Source: Gracilariopsis chorda (taxonomy: Eukaryota > Rhodophyta > Florideophyceae > Gracilariales > Gracilariaceae). Taken from it: a DNA stretch of 64,000 bases. The DNA is taken from contig NBIV01000015.1 of assembly GCA_003194525.1 (NCBI GenBank), forward strand, positions 372,001 to 436,000. The letters are read 5' to 3'. The notes under the pieces are model-generated. The model was not told where the DNA came from. It saw nothing but the letters and a program-made list of their open reading frames with translations, and did no database searches. Numbering within the stretch: position 1 is the stretch's first letter; every line of letters begins with the position of its first letter. The translations under genes and the position numbers were made by a program. This document shows positions 1 through 10,184 of this stretch, piece by piece.

Positions 1-180
1 GTGACCATGTCCATGAACCCTTTGAAGGTTTGCATCACGCTGAGAAAGGTGTTTTTGTAAATCACGGAGGTCTCGAATCCAAGGCGCGGGGATACCAAAC
101 TGCTCAAAAGCATTCTGATAACCTCGGAACCTTTCCCAGTAATCATGACAAACAGAAGCGTGGAGGGCATGCAACCCATT

Positions 181-912
181 TCATAACGCTGCGGGGAGAC
201 ATAAACCAGTCTCGTCCCGGAAGCGAATGGGCTGCACGTGAGATAGCTCGTAATCCCTAAGGCTGGGATTGGTCTCTCGAGAACGGCCAGTAGACATTCG
301 TAAATAACGTCCTGGTTTCTTGAAGCACCACTCGTCCACCTCGGAAATTGCCATGATTCGATTATCCGTGCCAAACCTAAAGTTTCCAGATTCGGTCACG
401 GAATGAAACATCGATGCGTTGGAAGGAGTACCGAATATGCGAAGGGTATACAGATCAATGGCGTGTTCGCGCTGAGTAGCTTCGTCCACACCATAGTAGT
501 ATCCATGTTTGAATACTATTTTCTCAATTACCCAAGAGTACCCCTCAAGTGTGCTATAGTCGACGTTGTCCTTCACGGAAAGCGTCATCCCTAAACGGTA
601 GATATCATTGAAAGAGAGCTCCTCCCATGGGGAGTCTTCAAGGAACATAAGAATATGCGGGCCTAGAACTTGCCAGAACTCTTCTCTCGTGAACTGACCT
701 TTGTCGCCGTTGGAGCAACGTATGACAAATTGACGTAGCCCTACCAGGCCGTCCAAAGTCTTCACCTTCTCCACATCACCACGTCGAGAAAACCTCAAGA
801 GAAGATTATCTCTAGGGTTAAATGGAATAGCTTTTATGCTTTTCGTTCCAATGTGATGATATGGAGGGGCTTCGCGTACCGTCTTCTTAGCGGTGGGCTT
901 TGTACGAGCCAT
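181..912 (-). CDS. Unknown protein with histone H3-like N-terminal tail
   Basis: A 243-residue ORF read from the ATG at 912, chosen because it has a good context (AAAATGG); an upstream in-frame extension would run into the inserted LTR. After the initiator Met the protein begins ARTKPTAKKT, which matches the histone H3 tail ARTKQTARKS at seven of the first nine positions, including the Lys at H3 position 4. The rest (with Trp-rich stretches around residues 75-125) is not a histone fold and I do not recognise it. The same frame stays protein-like past the listed stop to the window edge, so the true C-terminus may lie outside. E1 is inserted just upstream, so the original leader and promoter now begin near 11015. 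It could be a host chromatin-related protein or an ORF from an unclassified repeat. Confidence 0.5.
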   Translation of the reverse strand: MARTKPTAKKTVREAPPYHHIGTKSIKAIPFNPRDNLLLRFSRRGDVEKVKTLDGLVGLRQFVIRCSNGDKGQFTREEFWQVLGPHILMFLEDSPWEELSFNDIYRLGMTLSVKDNVDYSTLEGYSWVIEKIVFKHGYYYGVDEATQREHAIDLYTLRIFGTPSNASMFHSVTESGNFRFGTDNRIMAISEVDEWCFKKPGRYLRMSTGRSRETNPSLRDYELSHVQPIRFRDETGLCLPAAL

Positions 913-926
913 TTTGGTTCTCTTGG

Positions 927-1751
927 TGAAGTGCAACGCCCTCAGGGAGGGATTCTGGGTACTTGAACGCTTTCCCGATATTATCGGTTGTGTAGTGTGT
1001 ATATGAACTACGCCCCACTACGGTGGATATGGACACGTGGGACACGGTTTTGGGTCAATTGGCGGTTGGCCACAGTAGTGGATGTTGCCACGGAATGTGG
1101 AGTATTTTAGTTAATATTATTTAGTATTTTCACGCCCATTTCTGGGAAGCTAGTACTTAGTGCGACGGCACACTGCCGTCGCACCAGTAAACCTTCCCCA
1201 ACAAGGGACCCCAACCTGGGGAATTGGCTCTGAGCTTTACCGCCTCCGCGTGTTCTCAACTCCTCCTTGGAGGGAAGCACCGTAGTGTACGGAAGTTCAC
1301 CCCCCTTGCACATCTAAAGGAGACCCATCATTGGGAGTACTAATTGTTCCAAGTGTCTTGGTGTTTCGCCCTGTATAGGGATATTGTTACCGGCATCGCC
1401 GTTCGCCCCCGTCGCTCTCGCGACTCACTTCGCCCTCTCTTCCTCCTCTTCGCCCTTCCTTCTTCCCCTTTTTAGGGTAGCACCTCCCGCTATCCGCGGC
1501 CCCCGTGTGCGCATCCGTCCACACACCCCACTTACGTGGAAACATACCTCTACTGAGGATCACACCCCGCTCACGTGGATACCGATTCTTCGCCTTCACC
1601 TCCCTGCGCAAGTCGCGACAGGTGTCCCTGGTCTTACAAACCGGCTTTGCCGTGACACCTCTGGGAGGGCTCTACCCAACTGGGTTGACCTCGTGAGAGG
1701 AAGATCCCGAACGTCTTTCGGTGTTTTTCCCCTTTGGGGCATTGCACCACA
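927..1751 (+). repeat. E1 5' LTR
   Basis: Begins TGAAGTGCAACG and ends GCACCACA, with the TG...CA termini typical of LTRs. It contains a 10-bp stem with a 5-base loop (arms 1160-1169 and 1175-1184) and many 4-5 bp stem-loops. The primer-binding candidate follows three bases after the end. Related solo LTRs occur at 51178-52011 and 59486-60260. Confidence 0.95.
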
Positions 1752-1855
1752 AAGTGGTCTCCCGACCTAGAATCGGTTTTTGTTTTCCCTCTTACGAGGT
1801 CTGTTTTCATTCACCGGAAGTTCCGGAATCGTTCCCGTCGTAACGGTAGCCCCTC

Positions 1856-4021
1856 ATGTCGAGGCAACCCTCCGATGCGGAGCGTGCGGTCACCCGCAGT
1901 CGTTCCCACGATGGTGGAGAAGTCCCCGAAGTTCGGTTCGTATCCCGCATTCCGAAGCGGACCGGCTCCAGCTTCGCTGGTGGACCCTCTTCGAGGAATT
2001 CAAGCCAACCCCGGGAACCCCGGAACACTCTTTTGCCCTCGTTATCACCCCCGCAGGGGAATGCAGCATCGACTCCGGCTGTTACCGCAGGGCCCCAGCC
2101 TGCTCCGGCTGTCGCGGCTTCAAGCCCCCGTGAAACGGGCGATAACACCCTCCAGGGGACTTCCCTGGAATCCCAGGTCCGCGCTCTGTGGACCGCCCAT
2201 GACACCCTTGTAGGGGAACTAAAATCCCTCCAAGAGGTGGTCTCGGCAACCCCCGTGAAGGAAGTTGCCGAGGAACTCCGTATTTTACGGTCTGACGTCA
2301 ACTCCGTGTTGGAGAGTTTGGGACAACCCGCCGCCTTCATCGAAGGAGTTGAAGCCCGATTTGATCGGATTGGTGCCCGCCTGGAGACGCTGGAGCAGTT
2401 CGTCCTCATGGACAAACCCTCCCCGGCTGACCCAGTAAACGGGGCATCGCACAACGACCAGCTTGCTGGGAAAAAGAAACGCCGTCATCGACGGAAACAT
2501 CACCGAAAATATTCGGACTCGGATTCTTCGACATCGTCGGACTCATCCCGAAACCATTCGGCTAGCTCGAGCTCCTCGGACTCCGACTCGGAGGACGAGA
2601 AGCGAGGCTACTCCTCCCGCTCGAAGCGGTCATCGGCCACTGAAGGTGTGGTCCGAACCCGCCAGAAGGGGAGAAGACACCCCGGTCTCCGGGAGTTGAA
2701 GCCGACAAACCCGGATTACCGGAAGCTTTTATCATACCGGTACTACCGGCTCGAAGATTCGTCACTTGGACGTACGCCCCGTGGTACGGGAAAGGTGCGA
2801 GAATGCATTAAGCGAATGCAGCTCTCGCTCCGCAACCAGTATTTTACTGGAGAGGATCCAGTCCTGGTACTGGATTTCTTATCCCGCTTTGTAGCGGAGG
2901 CCGATATCCTCGGTATGAATGAGGGACAAGCCTATTTGGCTTTACCGTATTTCTTACGGGGAGTGGCAGAGGACCAATACACCTCTGTCAGAGGATCTTC
3001 TCGCGCCTCCGAGGGAGGAGTTACTTGCTGGCCGGAAGCGGTGCAATATCTGCTGCGTTCCTACGCCACAAACACCGCTGTTCAGCAGGCTATCCTCGCT
3101 TTGCGAGATACACGCCAGCGTGCTGGAGAGACCGAGACCGACTACTCGGTGCGCCTTAACAAGGCTTTCCACAGATGTGGTAATGTATACCCCGCTGGGG
3201 AGCGCTGCACCATGTTCATCGATGGTCTTGACCCGGCAATCCGGAGTTTGGTTACCCGTTATCGGGAGGATAAGCGAAGGATCACCTACCTTGAGCTTGT
3301 CCAACATGCTCGAGCGGAAGGGGATGCACTTCGTGCAAGAACTCCGAACAATCGGTCTAAATCCGCCAAAGCGTTGATGCTGGAAAGCGAAGCTTCCTCA
3401 CTCCCGCTCACTGCGGATGGGAACCCTGGTCAGGGATTTGATACCGTGCATTTAGTGCAGGGGGATGGTGTGTCGATTCCAACCACCGATTTACCGTCAA
3501 CGACGGAGATGACCCGTGATACGGGAACAGAAGATCCCGTTCTATACAGTGGTAACGGTCGGGTCCAACCCCAACGACTCCCGTTTTCAAACGGTCAATC
3601 CCGTTATCAACGGCCTGGATGGACTGACACCCGCCCTGCGGTTCGCTTCTCCGATACTCGGAATAATAATCCGCGTGTCGCGGTGTTGGCTCTCATTTGC
3701 CACCTTTGTTATGCCCATGGCCATACCTCACCTCAGTGTATTTGCTCACTGAAGGATATGGCCAAGGTGGTGGGAAATTATGAGGCCCTCACTCCAGAGG
3801 AGAAACGTTCCGTCCCGACGGCTTCCTACCTCCGTTCTAAAACGGACTTTTCGCATGCCCTACCACAGACCCCGCGTGCGCGGCAAGCTTCATACACCCC
3901 GATTCGGGAGATCACGCAACCATCCGTTGCAACCCCCGCTTATGCGGATAGAAACCCCCGTCAACGGGATGAAGCACTCGTTGTCGAGGAAACCAACCCA
4001 CCGCCGAAGGCGGAAAACTAA
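1856..4021 (+). CDS. gag: E1 Gag polyprotein
   Basis: A 721-residue structural protein of the retroelement. In order: a Ser/Pro/Arg-rich N-terminus; a basic run followed by a Ser/Asp-rich SR-like stretch (about residues 205-255); a helical capsid-like region (about 320-510) of the retrotransposon Gag type; and a zinc knuckle with CX2CX4HX4C spacing near residues 614-628, followed by a polar tail. The start lies 105 bases after the 5' LTR, at the first ATG of the long frame. Pol follows in a different frame after a short gap, an arrangement in which Gypsy elements commonly use recoding or reinitiation. The capsid part and the knuckle region have recognisable relatives in E3. Confidence 0.9.
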   Translation: MSRQPSDAERAVTRSRSHDGGEVPEVRFVSRIPKRTGSSFAGGPSSRNSSQPREPRNTLLPSLSPPQGNAASTPAVTAGPQPAPAVAASSPRETGDNTLQGTSLESQVRALWTAHDTLVGELKSLQEVVSATPVKEVAEELRILRSDVNSVLESLGQPAAFIEGVEARFDRIGARLETLEQFVLMDKPSPADPVNGASHNDQLAGKKKRRHRRKHHRKYSDSDSSTSSDSSRNHSASSSSSDSDSEDEKRGYSSRSKRSSATEGVVRTRQKGRRHPGLRELKPTNPDYRKLLSYRYYRLEDSSLGRTPRGTGKVRECIKRMQLSLRNQYFTGEDPVLVLDFLSRFVAEADILGMNEGQAYLALPYFLRGVAEDQYTSVRGSSRASEGGVTCWPEAVQYLLRSYATNTAVQQAILALRDTRQRAGETETDYSVRLNKAFHRCGNVYPAGERCTMFIDGLDPAIRSLVTRYREDKRRITYLELVQHARAEGDALRARTPNNRSKSAKALMLESEASSLPLTADGNPGQGFDTVHLVQGDGVSIPTTDLPSTTEMTRDTGTEDPVLYSGNGRVQPQRLPFSNGQSRYQRPGWTDTRPAVRFSDTRNNNPRVAVLALICHLCYAHGHTSPQCICSLKDMAKVVGNYEALTPEEKRSVPTASYLRSKTDFSHALPQTPRARQASYTPIREITQPSVATPAYADRNPRQRDEALVVEETNPPPKAEN

Positions 4022-4038
4022 CTGAGGGAGTCTCCCCT

Positions 4039-7000
4039 TTGGGAGAGGCGTCCTCAGACAAGAGGCTGTTGGCGCCCGAGGCGTCCTCGCCTCGCTCCCC
4101 GGTGAAAGTCCTCTCGAGGAAAGACACCGCTGACGCGGACTCTGCGCACCTCGGTGTGTTACGTCGCCCGTGGATACGGAGTAAAAATCCCCGGATTCCC
4201 GGTAGAGTCTTGGTCTTGGCCAAGCGCAATTATAAGGTCTATGCCGACCTTGGCCTTGACCCCCAGTTTATGGTGAGGTTTCTCACCGTCCTGGATACAG
4301 GTGCAGGCCCCAACTTTGTTTTGGAATCATTGTTACCCCCGCTTGTGCGGTCTCGTATCCGCTCTGACGCGGTCCCCGACATTTCGGATGCGAACAACAA
4401 CCCGTTACAAACGGTGGGCACAGTGGACCTCGTCGTGAGACTTGGTACCTCTGTGGTGAAGTTGGACTTCATTGTTTGCCGTTCATTGGCAGCACCAGTC
4501 ATACTGGGATGTGATTACTGCGGCAGATTTGTCGACGCAATCAGGCCCCGCCTCAGGCGTGTAGAACTTGACGACGGATCGTCGGTTCCGATTGTTCGCC
4601 GCCCGCTAAAGCGGTCCTCTCGGAAACAAGTTCCGCTCCCTGCTGCGCAGGAACCACCGCCCGCGTCCCGCGAGTCCACCAAGCTCCGCGTCGCTGCCTC
4701 GGTTTCTATACCGGCTGAGTCCCAAGTCTGGGTGCAGGTAAATTCCCGTCAACACGGTCTTCGGGTTATACAACCCCTCGCCTCTTTGTACGAGAAATCC
4801 CAGCTGGCGCTGGCTAATGGAATTGTCTCCATTTCCCCGGATGTTCCTTTCCGGATATTGGTTGCCAACCTTGGCAAACACCCCCAGTATCTGGTCAAAC
4901 ACCAAGTAATTGGGAGTGTAACCCCCCATCCTATGGGAATGCTGCCAACGAAGATGACAGCCGCCGATGTACTCGGAGTTACCACCTCTTCTGAGGAGTT
5001 CGCCCCGCCGTCCGAAGACATCAAGTCTAAGGAGGGGGAGGAAACCGCTACTTCAGCGTCGAACATACCGAGTAACTCGGAATTGCGAACCACACCTGTT
5101 CCACAGGACAATGCTCCCTCGAGCAACGACCGGATTGATCCGGATAAGGCACTTGAAGCGCTGGACTTCAGCCATGTGCCAGAGTCGCACCGCGACAAAC
5201 TCCGTAATATGTTACGGGAATTCACCACTATGTGGGATGGCTCGCTTGGCGAGATTAATGCAACGGAACACCGGATCGATTTAATCCCCGGTGCGCGACC
5301 GGTTGCACAACCCCCTTACAGGGCAGGTCCGAAAGCTCGGGAAGAGGAGCAGTCCCAAGTAGACAAGATGCTCCGCGCAGGTGTGATTGAGCCCGCTCAA
5401 TCACCCTGGGCATCCCCAGTTGTACTGGCTTTAAAGGCCGACGGAACCTGGAGGTTCTGTGTCGACTACCGCCGGCTCAATGCCGTGACTGTTAGGGACA
5501 CGTACCCCATCCCTCGTATGGACGAGTGCATTGACTCCCTTGGAGACGCCACCGTGTTCACGGCCCTCGATGCCAATTGGGGATATTGGCAAGTACCTGT
5601 CAGACAGGAGGATCGCGACAAAACCGCATTCACCTGCCATGCAGGAACGTACCGCTTCAAGCGGATGCCATTTGGGTTAACCAACGCCCCCGCCACCTTT
5701 CAGCGTGCAGTAGATATTCTACTCAACCGCTTTAAGTGGCGGAGTTGTCTGGTCTACCTTGATGATATTATCATCTTCTCCAACTCGTTGGACGACCATC
5801 TCACTCACGTCCGAGACGTGCTGACCGTACTCCGCGATGCGGGAATTACCCTCAAGTTGAGGAAATGCGAGTTTTTCACAGATACTGTGAAGTATCTGGG
5901 TCACATTATCCGTCCTGGACGGTTAGCGATCGAGAAAGCTCGAGTCAAATCCCTCGTTGAGGCGAAAGAACCCCGTACTCAAACGGAACTGCGCTCCTTT
6001 CTGGGGCTGGTCAACGTCTATCGACGGTTTATCCCGAACTTTTCGGATACTGCAGCGCCCCTGAACGTGTTGTTGCGAAAGGGGAACCCCCCAAAACTGG
6101 GAACATTTACGCCCGATCAATCGGAAGCTTTTAACTCCTTAAAGGAGGCTGTCACATCAGCACCAATCCTACATCTCCCAAAACTTGGGTTGCTATACTC
6201 CGTAGATACGGACTCGAGCGACTACCAAGTCGGGTGTGCTCTTTTTCAAACCACCCCCGAGGGGGAACGACATCCAATTGGTTATTGGTCACGCTCGCTC
6301 AACGTTCACGAGCGGAACTACTCCGTATCGGAGAAAGAGTGCCTCGCCGTCGTATGGGCGATGTCCACTCTGCGCCCCTACCTTATGGGAATTCACTTCA
6401 CCGTGTACACGGATCATTCCTCATTGAGGTGGTTGATGAATATCTCTGACCCGTCGGGACGCCTCATGCGCTGGAGACTCCGCCTCGCGGAATATGACTT
6501 TCAAGTCATTTATAAAAAGGGTGCGCAGAACACCCAGGCCGACGCTTTATCGCGGTTACCCACAAGTGGGGAAGCACTCCCAACGGAGGATGATGAAGTC
6601 GCATGCTTCATGGCTAGAGACCCGGATGATCCGGAATATGCCGTCGAGGCTAGGCCGGAAACCTGGGACGAGGATGCTGATTTTGACGAACTACTCGCAT
6701 CGCGAGATAAATCTGAGAACCCGTTACCGGGAAACTTTGTACCGGTATCACCGGAAGAAATGATCCGAGAACAATTCGGCGACCCATTCTGTACGAGAAT
6801 TCGTGCCCGTATCAACGGTGGTGAAGATCTCCCTTTCGGGGTAAACGACGAAGGCTACCTCGTAAGAAAGGTCGAAGCCCGCCCACAGATTGTGGTACCA
6901 CATTCCCTGCAGTCGCGGGTGTTACATCTATCACACTACGCCCCCATTGGAGGTCACCCAGGTGGGAGGAAACTCTACCTAACCCTGCGAAGGGATTTCT

Positions 7001-9636
7001 ATTGGCCCGCAATGGCGGTGGATTGCTACGCAACTGTGCGGTTTTGTAGCGAATGCGCGAAGAATCGCGTCAAACTCCGCAAAAATGCGAAGAAGATGAA
7101 ACTATTCCCCGCAAGGGCGCCGCTCGAGTTTATCGCGATCGATATTCTCGGACCATTACTCACCACGAAACGTGGAAACAAGTTTCTACTTGTCATTACC
7201 AACCGCTTTTCTAAGCTGGTACGGACTGTCCCTCTTCGGAGGATAACCGCTCTCACGGTGGCCCAGGCTCTGGTGACGCACTGGATTTTTGTCTACGGTC
7301 CCCCTGTAGAGGTGCTCTCTGACAACGGGAAGCAGTTCGTGAGCAAGTTCTTCCAGGATGTTTGTCGCATCCTGGATGTCAAGAACTTGTTCACGACTAC
7401 CTACCACCCCCAGTGTAATGGGCAAGTTGAACGGTTTAACCGGACGTTACTCGCGGCGTTACGTTCCTACGTCGCTGACCACCCAACGAATTGGGATCTC
7501 TACGCTGATGCGGTAACCTACGCGTACAATACGCAGGTACACCGGACTACCGGAGTTTCGCCATTCGAGTTGGTTCTATCTAGAACACCCCCGCCTGTGG
7601 CGGTGGAACCCCAAGCTACCTCGGACAATTTCCCATCAGTGGGTATCTACCGGCAGCAATGGAAGCAATGGCTTTCCAAGCTGGTCCCCGCTGCGCGGAA
7701 GTCTATGGCACGTGCGCAAGCCGCGTACAAGCGGAATTTTGACGCTCGCTTGCGAGGAAAACCGTCCCCGATTCGGGCAAATAACTACGTCTTCATCAGG
7801 AAGGAATACTACAACCCGGAACGGGAGAAGCGTCACAAACTCTCGCCTGTGGCGGATGGACCCTTCAAGGTCATCTCTGTTAACACCGACACTGTCGTGG
7901 TAGAGATGGGGGACACGCACGAACGGATTTCCCGTGATCGTGTTGTTCTTGCCCCTCCTCCCTCGTCAGAGGTAGTCCTGGATCCAGGCAACCCCGTTTC
8001 TACGGACTCTGCAACACCGGAACAATCCGGGAGTACTAGACCTACGGTACTACCACACCCCAGCCGGGGACTCTCAGACCTACCGACTCTGTCGGACTCA
8101 CTGGCTCAGCCGGGTAATTCGGGCCCCTCAACGCCCGCCCCTACCACGTCTGCCCCACTGGCGCGCATCTATACCCGCCAGGCGGGGAATGTTATCCCTT
8201 ATCCCGCCGATCCGTCTAAGGAGGGGGAGGGGAACACTCGTTTTCGAGGAACGATATCGCCGTCGCAACGGGAAACACGCCGTAACATACGGAAAACTGA
8301 CCGTGGAGCACGGAGTATGTCACGCGACACTAATCCCCCGTTCTCGGGCAGTGCTGTGCAACAGGAACCAGACGCGCAGGTCTCGCAAAGGCGGCAAACA
8401 CACCGTGTTACACGGGAAGCTGAAACGCAGCTACCGCATACCCCTGTCAGGGAAGGATCCCCGATACGGGAGTACGGCGACGATCGCCCTCAATCCCCTG
8501 AGCAGGGAGATGCCTCGAAGCCGCCGTTGGCGGAAGTCCCCGCGGAAGCGGTTCAATCAGGTCGGTCAGACCCGCGCCCCGCGGAGAAGAGGCGCCCAGA
8601 TACGCCAGCGCCGCTGGGAAATCCCCACACCCCTCTCAGGGAAAAAGGCGGCCAGGCGGCAGTTGAAGTCCCAGCCGGTTGGCGGTTCGCTCAGCCTCCC
8701 GTCGTCGACGGAATCGAAGCCCCCGTTCCGGGGAATAATTTGCGCCAACTTCCGCAACGCTGCGGGGAAGAACCGAGGAACTCGGGAATAACGGGCGCTA
8801 TCGCACGCTCGAAACCGGTCGTACCGGACGCTGCTCCTCCTCACGGAGATGGTGCACCGCACTTAGCGGCCAAGCCCCTGAAAAGGGTGTCATCGGCACC
8901 TGCCCGGCACCCCCCAAAGGGGAATTTTGACCAAAATACCGGTGTACCGGAGTTAGCCCCAGGCAACCCGTCAGTAGCCGGGGACACCACGGCACCGCCG
9001 GAACGTATGGTGCAGAGCGCTCGTGCGCCTGACAGGGAGGCGGTTTGCCACCCAATCACCGTGTCGCACGGGACCCCCCAGGGGATTGTGGAAACGCCGG
9101 TTCCGCAGGAGCGGTCATCTTCCCGCAAACTCGCGGTTCGTGAGCTCAACCGCGAAGGCGGAGCCCAAGTCCCCCGCCGACTGGCGGTTCGCCCGCAATA
9201 CCGCGAAAGCGGAAATGAACCTGCCCCAATGGGGAATGACTTGCCGGTGAAAACCGTGGCGCCACACACCCTCTTGAGGGATATTTTCCTGCATGAGCAG
9301 CGGCCGCTATCACAGCGCACGGCAACGCCGGAGTTATCGCCGAACACCCTGCTAAGGGACATTATACCGCACCGCGGACAACCCTCGCCAGGGATTACAA
9401 CCACCACCCGGCACGGCCGGCAGGTCTACGAACGAGAGTTCGTAGTAGACCGACTTGTCGGACACACCTGGGACCAGGATGGTATTCTACAATACTGCGT
9501 CCGCTGGTACGGGTATGACCCCAGTGGGGATACGTGGGAGCCAATCGAACACCTCCCACGGTCGCAGGTCCTGCGATACCACCGTCAAACGGGAACTGCA
9601 GCCCCAGCCACGCTGGTTAATGCCCAAGTTGGGTAA
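4039..9636 (+). CDS. pol: E1 Pol: protease, RT, RNase H, integrase, chromodomain
   Basis: An 1865-residue polyprotein in Ty3/Gypsy order. Aspartic protease with DTGAG near residue 84. Reverse transcriptase with YLDDIIIFS near residue 573. RNase H beginning around YSVDTDSSD near 720. Integrase HHCC zinc region near 963-1010, and the D, D, E catalytic residues near 1034, 1094 and 1130 (AIDILG, LSDNGKQF, GQVERF). A chromodomain lies near 1798-1850 and includes VRWYGYDPSGDTWEP. Between integrase and chromodomain is an unusually long linker of about 490 residues, rich in Pro, Arg, Gly and Glu. All expected enzymatic motifs are visible. The chromodomain family is known to bind methylated histone tails and bias integration; that role is inferred here. 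Confidence 0.95.
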   Translation: MGEASSDKRLLAPEASSPRSPVKVLSRKDTADADSAHLGVLRRPWIRSKNPRIPGRVLVLAKRNYKVYADLGLDPQFMVRFLTVLDTGAGPNFVLESLLPPLVRSRIRSDAVPDISDANNNPLQTVGTVDLVVRLGTSVVKLDFIVCRSLAAPVILGCDYCGRFVDAIRPRLRRVELDDGSSVPIVRRPLKRSSRKQVPLPAAQEPPPASRESTKLRVAASVSIPAESQVWVQVNSRQHGLRVIQPLASLYEKSQLALANGIVSISPDVPFRILVANLGKHPQYLVKHQVIGSVTPHPMGMLPTKMTAADVLGVTTSSEEFAPPSEDIKSKEGEETATSASNIPSNSELRTTPVPQDNAPSSNDRIDPDKALEALDFSHVPESHRDKLRNMLREFTTMWDGSLGEINATEHRIDLIPGARPVAQPPYRAGPKAREEEQSQVDKMLRAGVIEPAQSPWASPVVLALKADGTWRFCVDYRRLNAVTVRDTYPIPRMDECIDSLGDATVFTALDANWGYWQVPVRQEDRDKTAFTCHAGTYRFKRMPFGLTNAPATFQRAVDILLNRFKWRSCLVYLDDIIIFSNSLDDHLTHVRDVLTVLRDAGITLKLRKCEFFTDTVKYLGHIIRPGRLAIEKARVKSLVEAKEPRTQTELRSFLGLVNVYRRFIPNFSDTAAPLNVLLRKGNPPKLGTFTPDQSEAFNSLKEAVTSAPILHLPKLGLLYSVDTDSSDYQVGCALFQTTPEGERHPIGYWSRSLNVHERNYSVSEKECLAVVWAMSTLRPYLMGIHFTVYTDHSSLRWLMNISDPSGRLMRWRLRLAEYDFQVIYKKGAQNTQADALSRLPTSGEALPTEDDEVACFMARDPDDPEYAVEARPETWDEDADFDELLASRDKSENPLPGNFVPVSPEEMIREQFGDPFCTRIRARINGGEDLPFGVNDEGYLVRKVEARPQIVVPHSLQSRVLHLSHYAPIGGHPGGRKLYLTLRRDFYWPAMAVDCYATVRFCSECAKNRVKLRKNAKKMKLFPARAPLEFIAIDILGPLLTTKRGNKFLLVITNRFSKLVRTVPLRRITALTVAQALVTHWIFVYGPPVEVLSDNGKQFVSKFFQDVCRILDVKNLFTTTYHPQCNGQVERFNRTLLAALRSYVADHPTNWDLYADAVTYAYNTQVHRTTGVSPFELVLSRTPPPVAVEPQATSDNFPSVGIYRQQWKQWLSKLVPAARKSMARAQAAYKRNFDARLRGKPSPIRANNYVFIRKEYYNPEREKRHKLSPVADGPFKVISVNTDTVVVEMGDTHERISRDRVVLAPPPSSEVVLDPGNPVSTDSATPEQSGSTRPTVLPHPSRGLSDLPTLSDSLAQPGNSGPSTPAPTTSAPLARIYTRQAGNVIPYPADPSKEGEGNTRFRGTISPSQRETRRNIRKTDRGARSMSRDTNPPFSGSAVQQEPDAQVSQRRQTHRVTREAETQLPHTPVREGSPIREYGDDRPQSPEQGDASKPPLAEVPAEAVQSGRSDPRPAEKRRPDTPAPLGNPHTPLREKGGQAAVEVPAGWRFAQPPVVDGIEAPVPGNNLRQLPQRCGEEPRNSGITGAIARSKPVVPDAAPPHGDGAPHLAAKPLKRVSSAPARHPPKGNFDQNTGVPELAPGNPSVAGDTTAPPERMVQSARAPDREAVCHPITVSHGTPQGIVETPVPQERSSSRKLAVRELNREGGAQVPRRLAVRPQYRESGNEPAPMGNDLPVKTVAPHTLLRDIFLHEQRPLSQRTATPELSPNTLLRDIIPHRGQPSPGITTTTRHGRQVYEREFVVDRLVGHTWDQDGILQYCVRWYGYDPSGDTWEPIEHLPRSQVLRYHRQTGTAAPATLVNAQVG

Positions 9637-10184
9637 CGTTGCCGCGCGAGCGGAGAGCGAAAGGAAAGGATAACAAGGCAAAGTCCGTCGAAGACGGGGA
9701 ACTCAACCGAGAAGCACCGTTCTAAACGGGAAAGTTTACCTAGCGGAGCAGCAAGCTCCATACTACACTACACCAACTGGCATAGCCAGGGAAGGAAAAC
9801 CAGGGTGTTGTAAGTTGGCCAGTTGGACACCGGAGTGGTTCCGGAGGATCCCACCGAAGGTGGTAATGCGAAGGGATGGTCGGCTGCAGCAGCCATATTC
9901 CCCGGTTGCACCGGATTTTGATCGCCCTGAGGCAGGGCAACTGACCGGAAACCGGTGGTGCATCGCCCGAGAAGTCTCGGAGGTCGGCTGTGGTTGTTGG
10001 TATTGTTGTCGTCGTTCATTTTTCCCTTTCGAAGGGTGGCTGTTGTTGTCGTTTGTGTGCTTGATGACTCTGGTGCAGAGGGATTTACCGGAGAACCGGA
10101 GACAAAGCACGCGCTTTTATCACCCATTTTCGTCTGGGAATCCTCAGCGTCCGCGGTCGTTTTCCCGTCTTAAGGGGGGGGATA
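9637..10184 (+). other. E1 3' untranslated region with polypurine tract
   Basis: About 550 noncoding bases between the pol stop and the 3' LTR. They contain around fourteen short stem-loops by eye, for example CCGAG/CTCGG near 9967-9980 and GCCCT/AGGGC near 9924-9938, so the hairpin habit is not a product of coding. The purine tract AAGGGGGGGGATA abuts the LTR and is the expected plus-strand priming site. Confidence 0.8.

Noticed and set aside
1807-2454. 215-codon minus frame opposite gag
   Set aside because: It is a shadow of the gag frame; it lacks any motif, while gag itself carries a recognisable capsid region and zinc knuckle.
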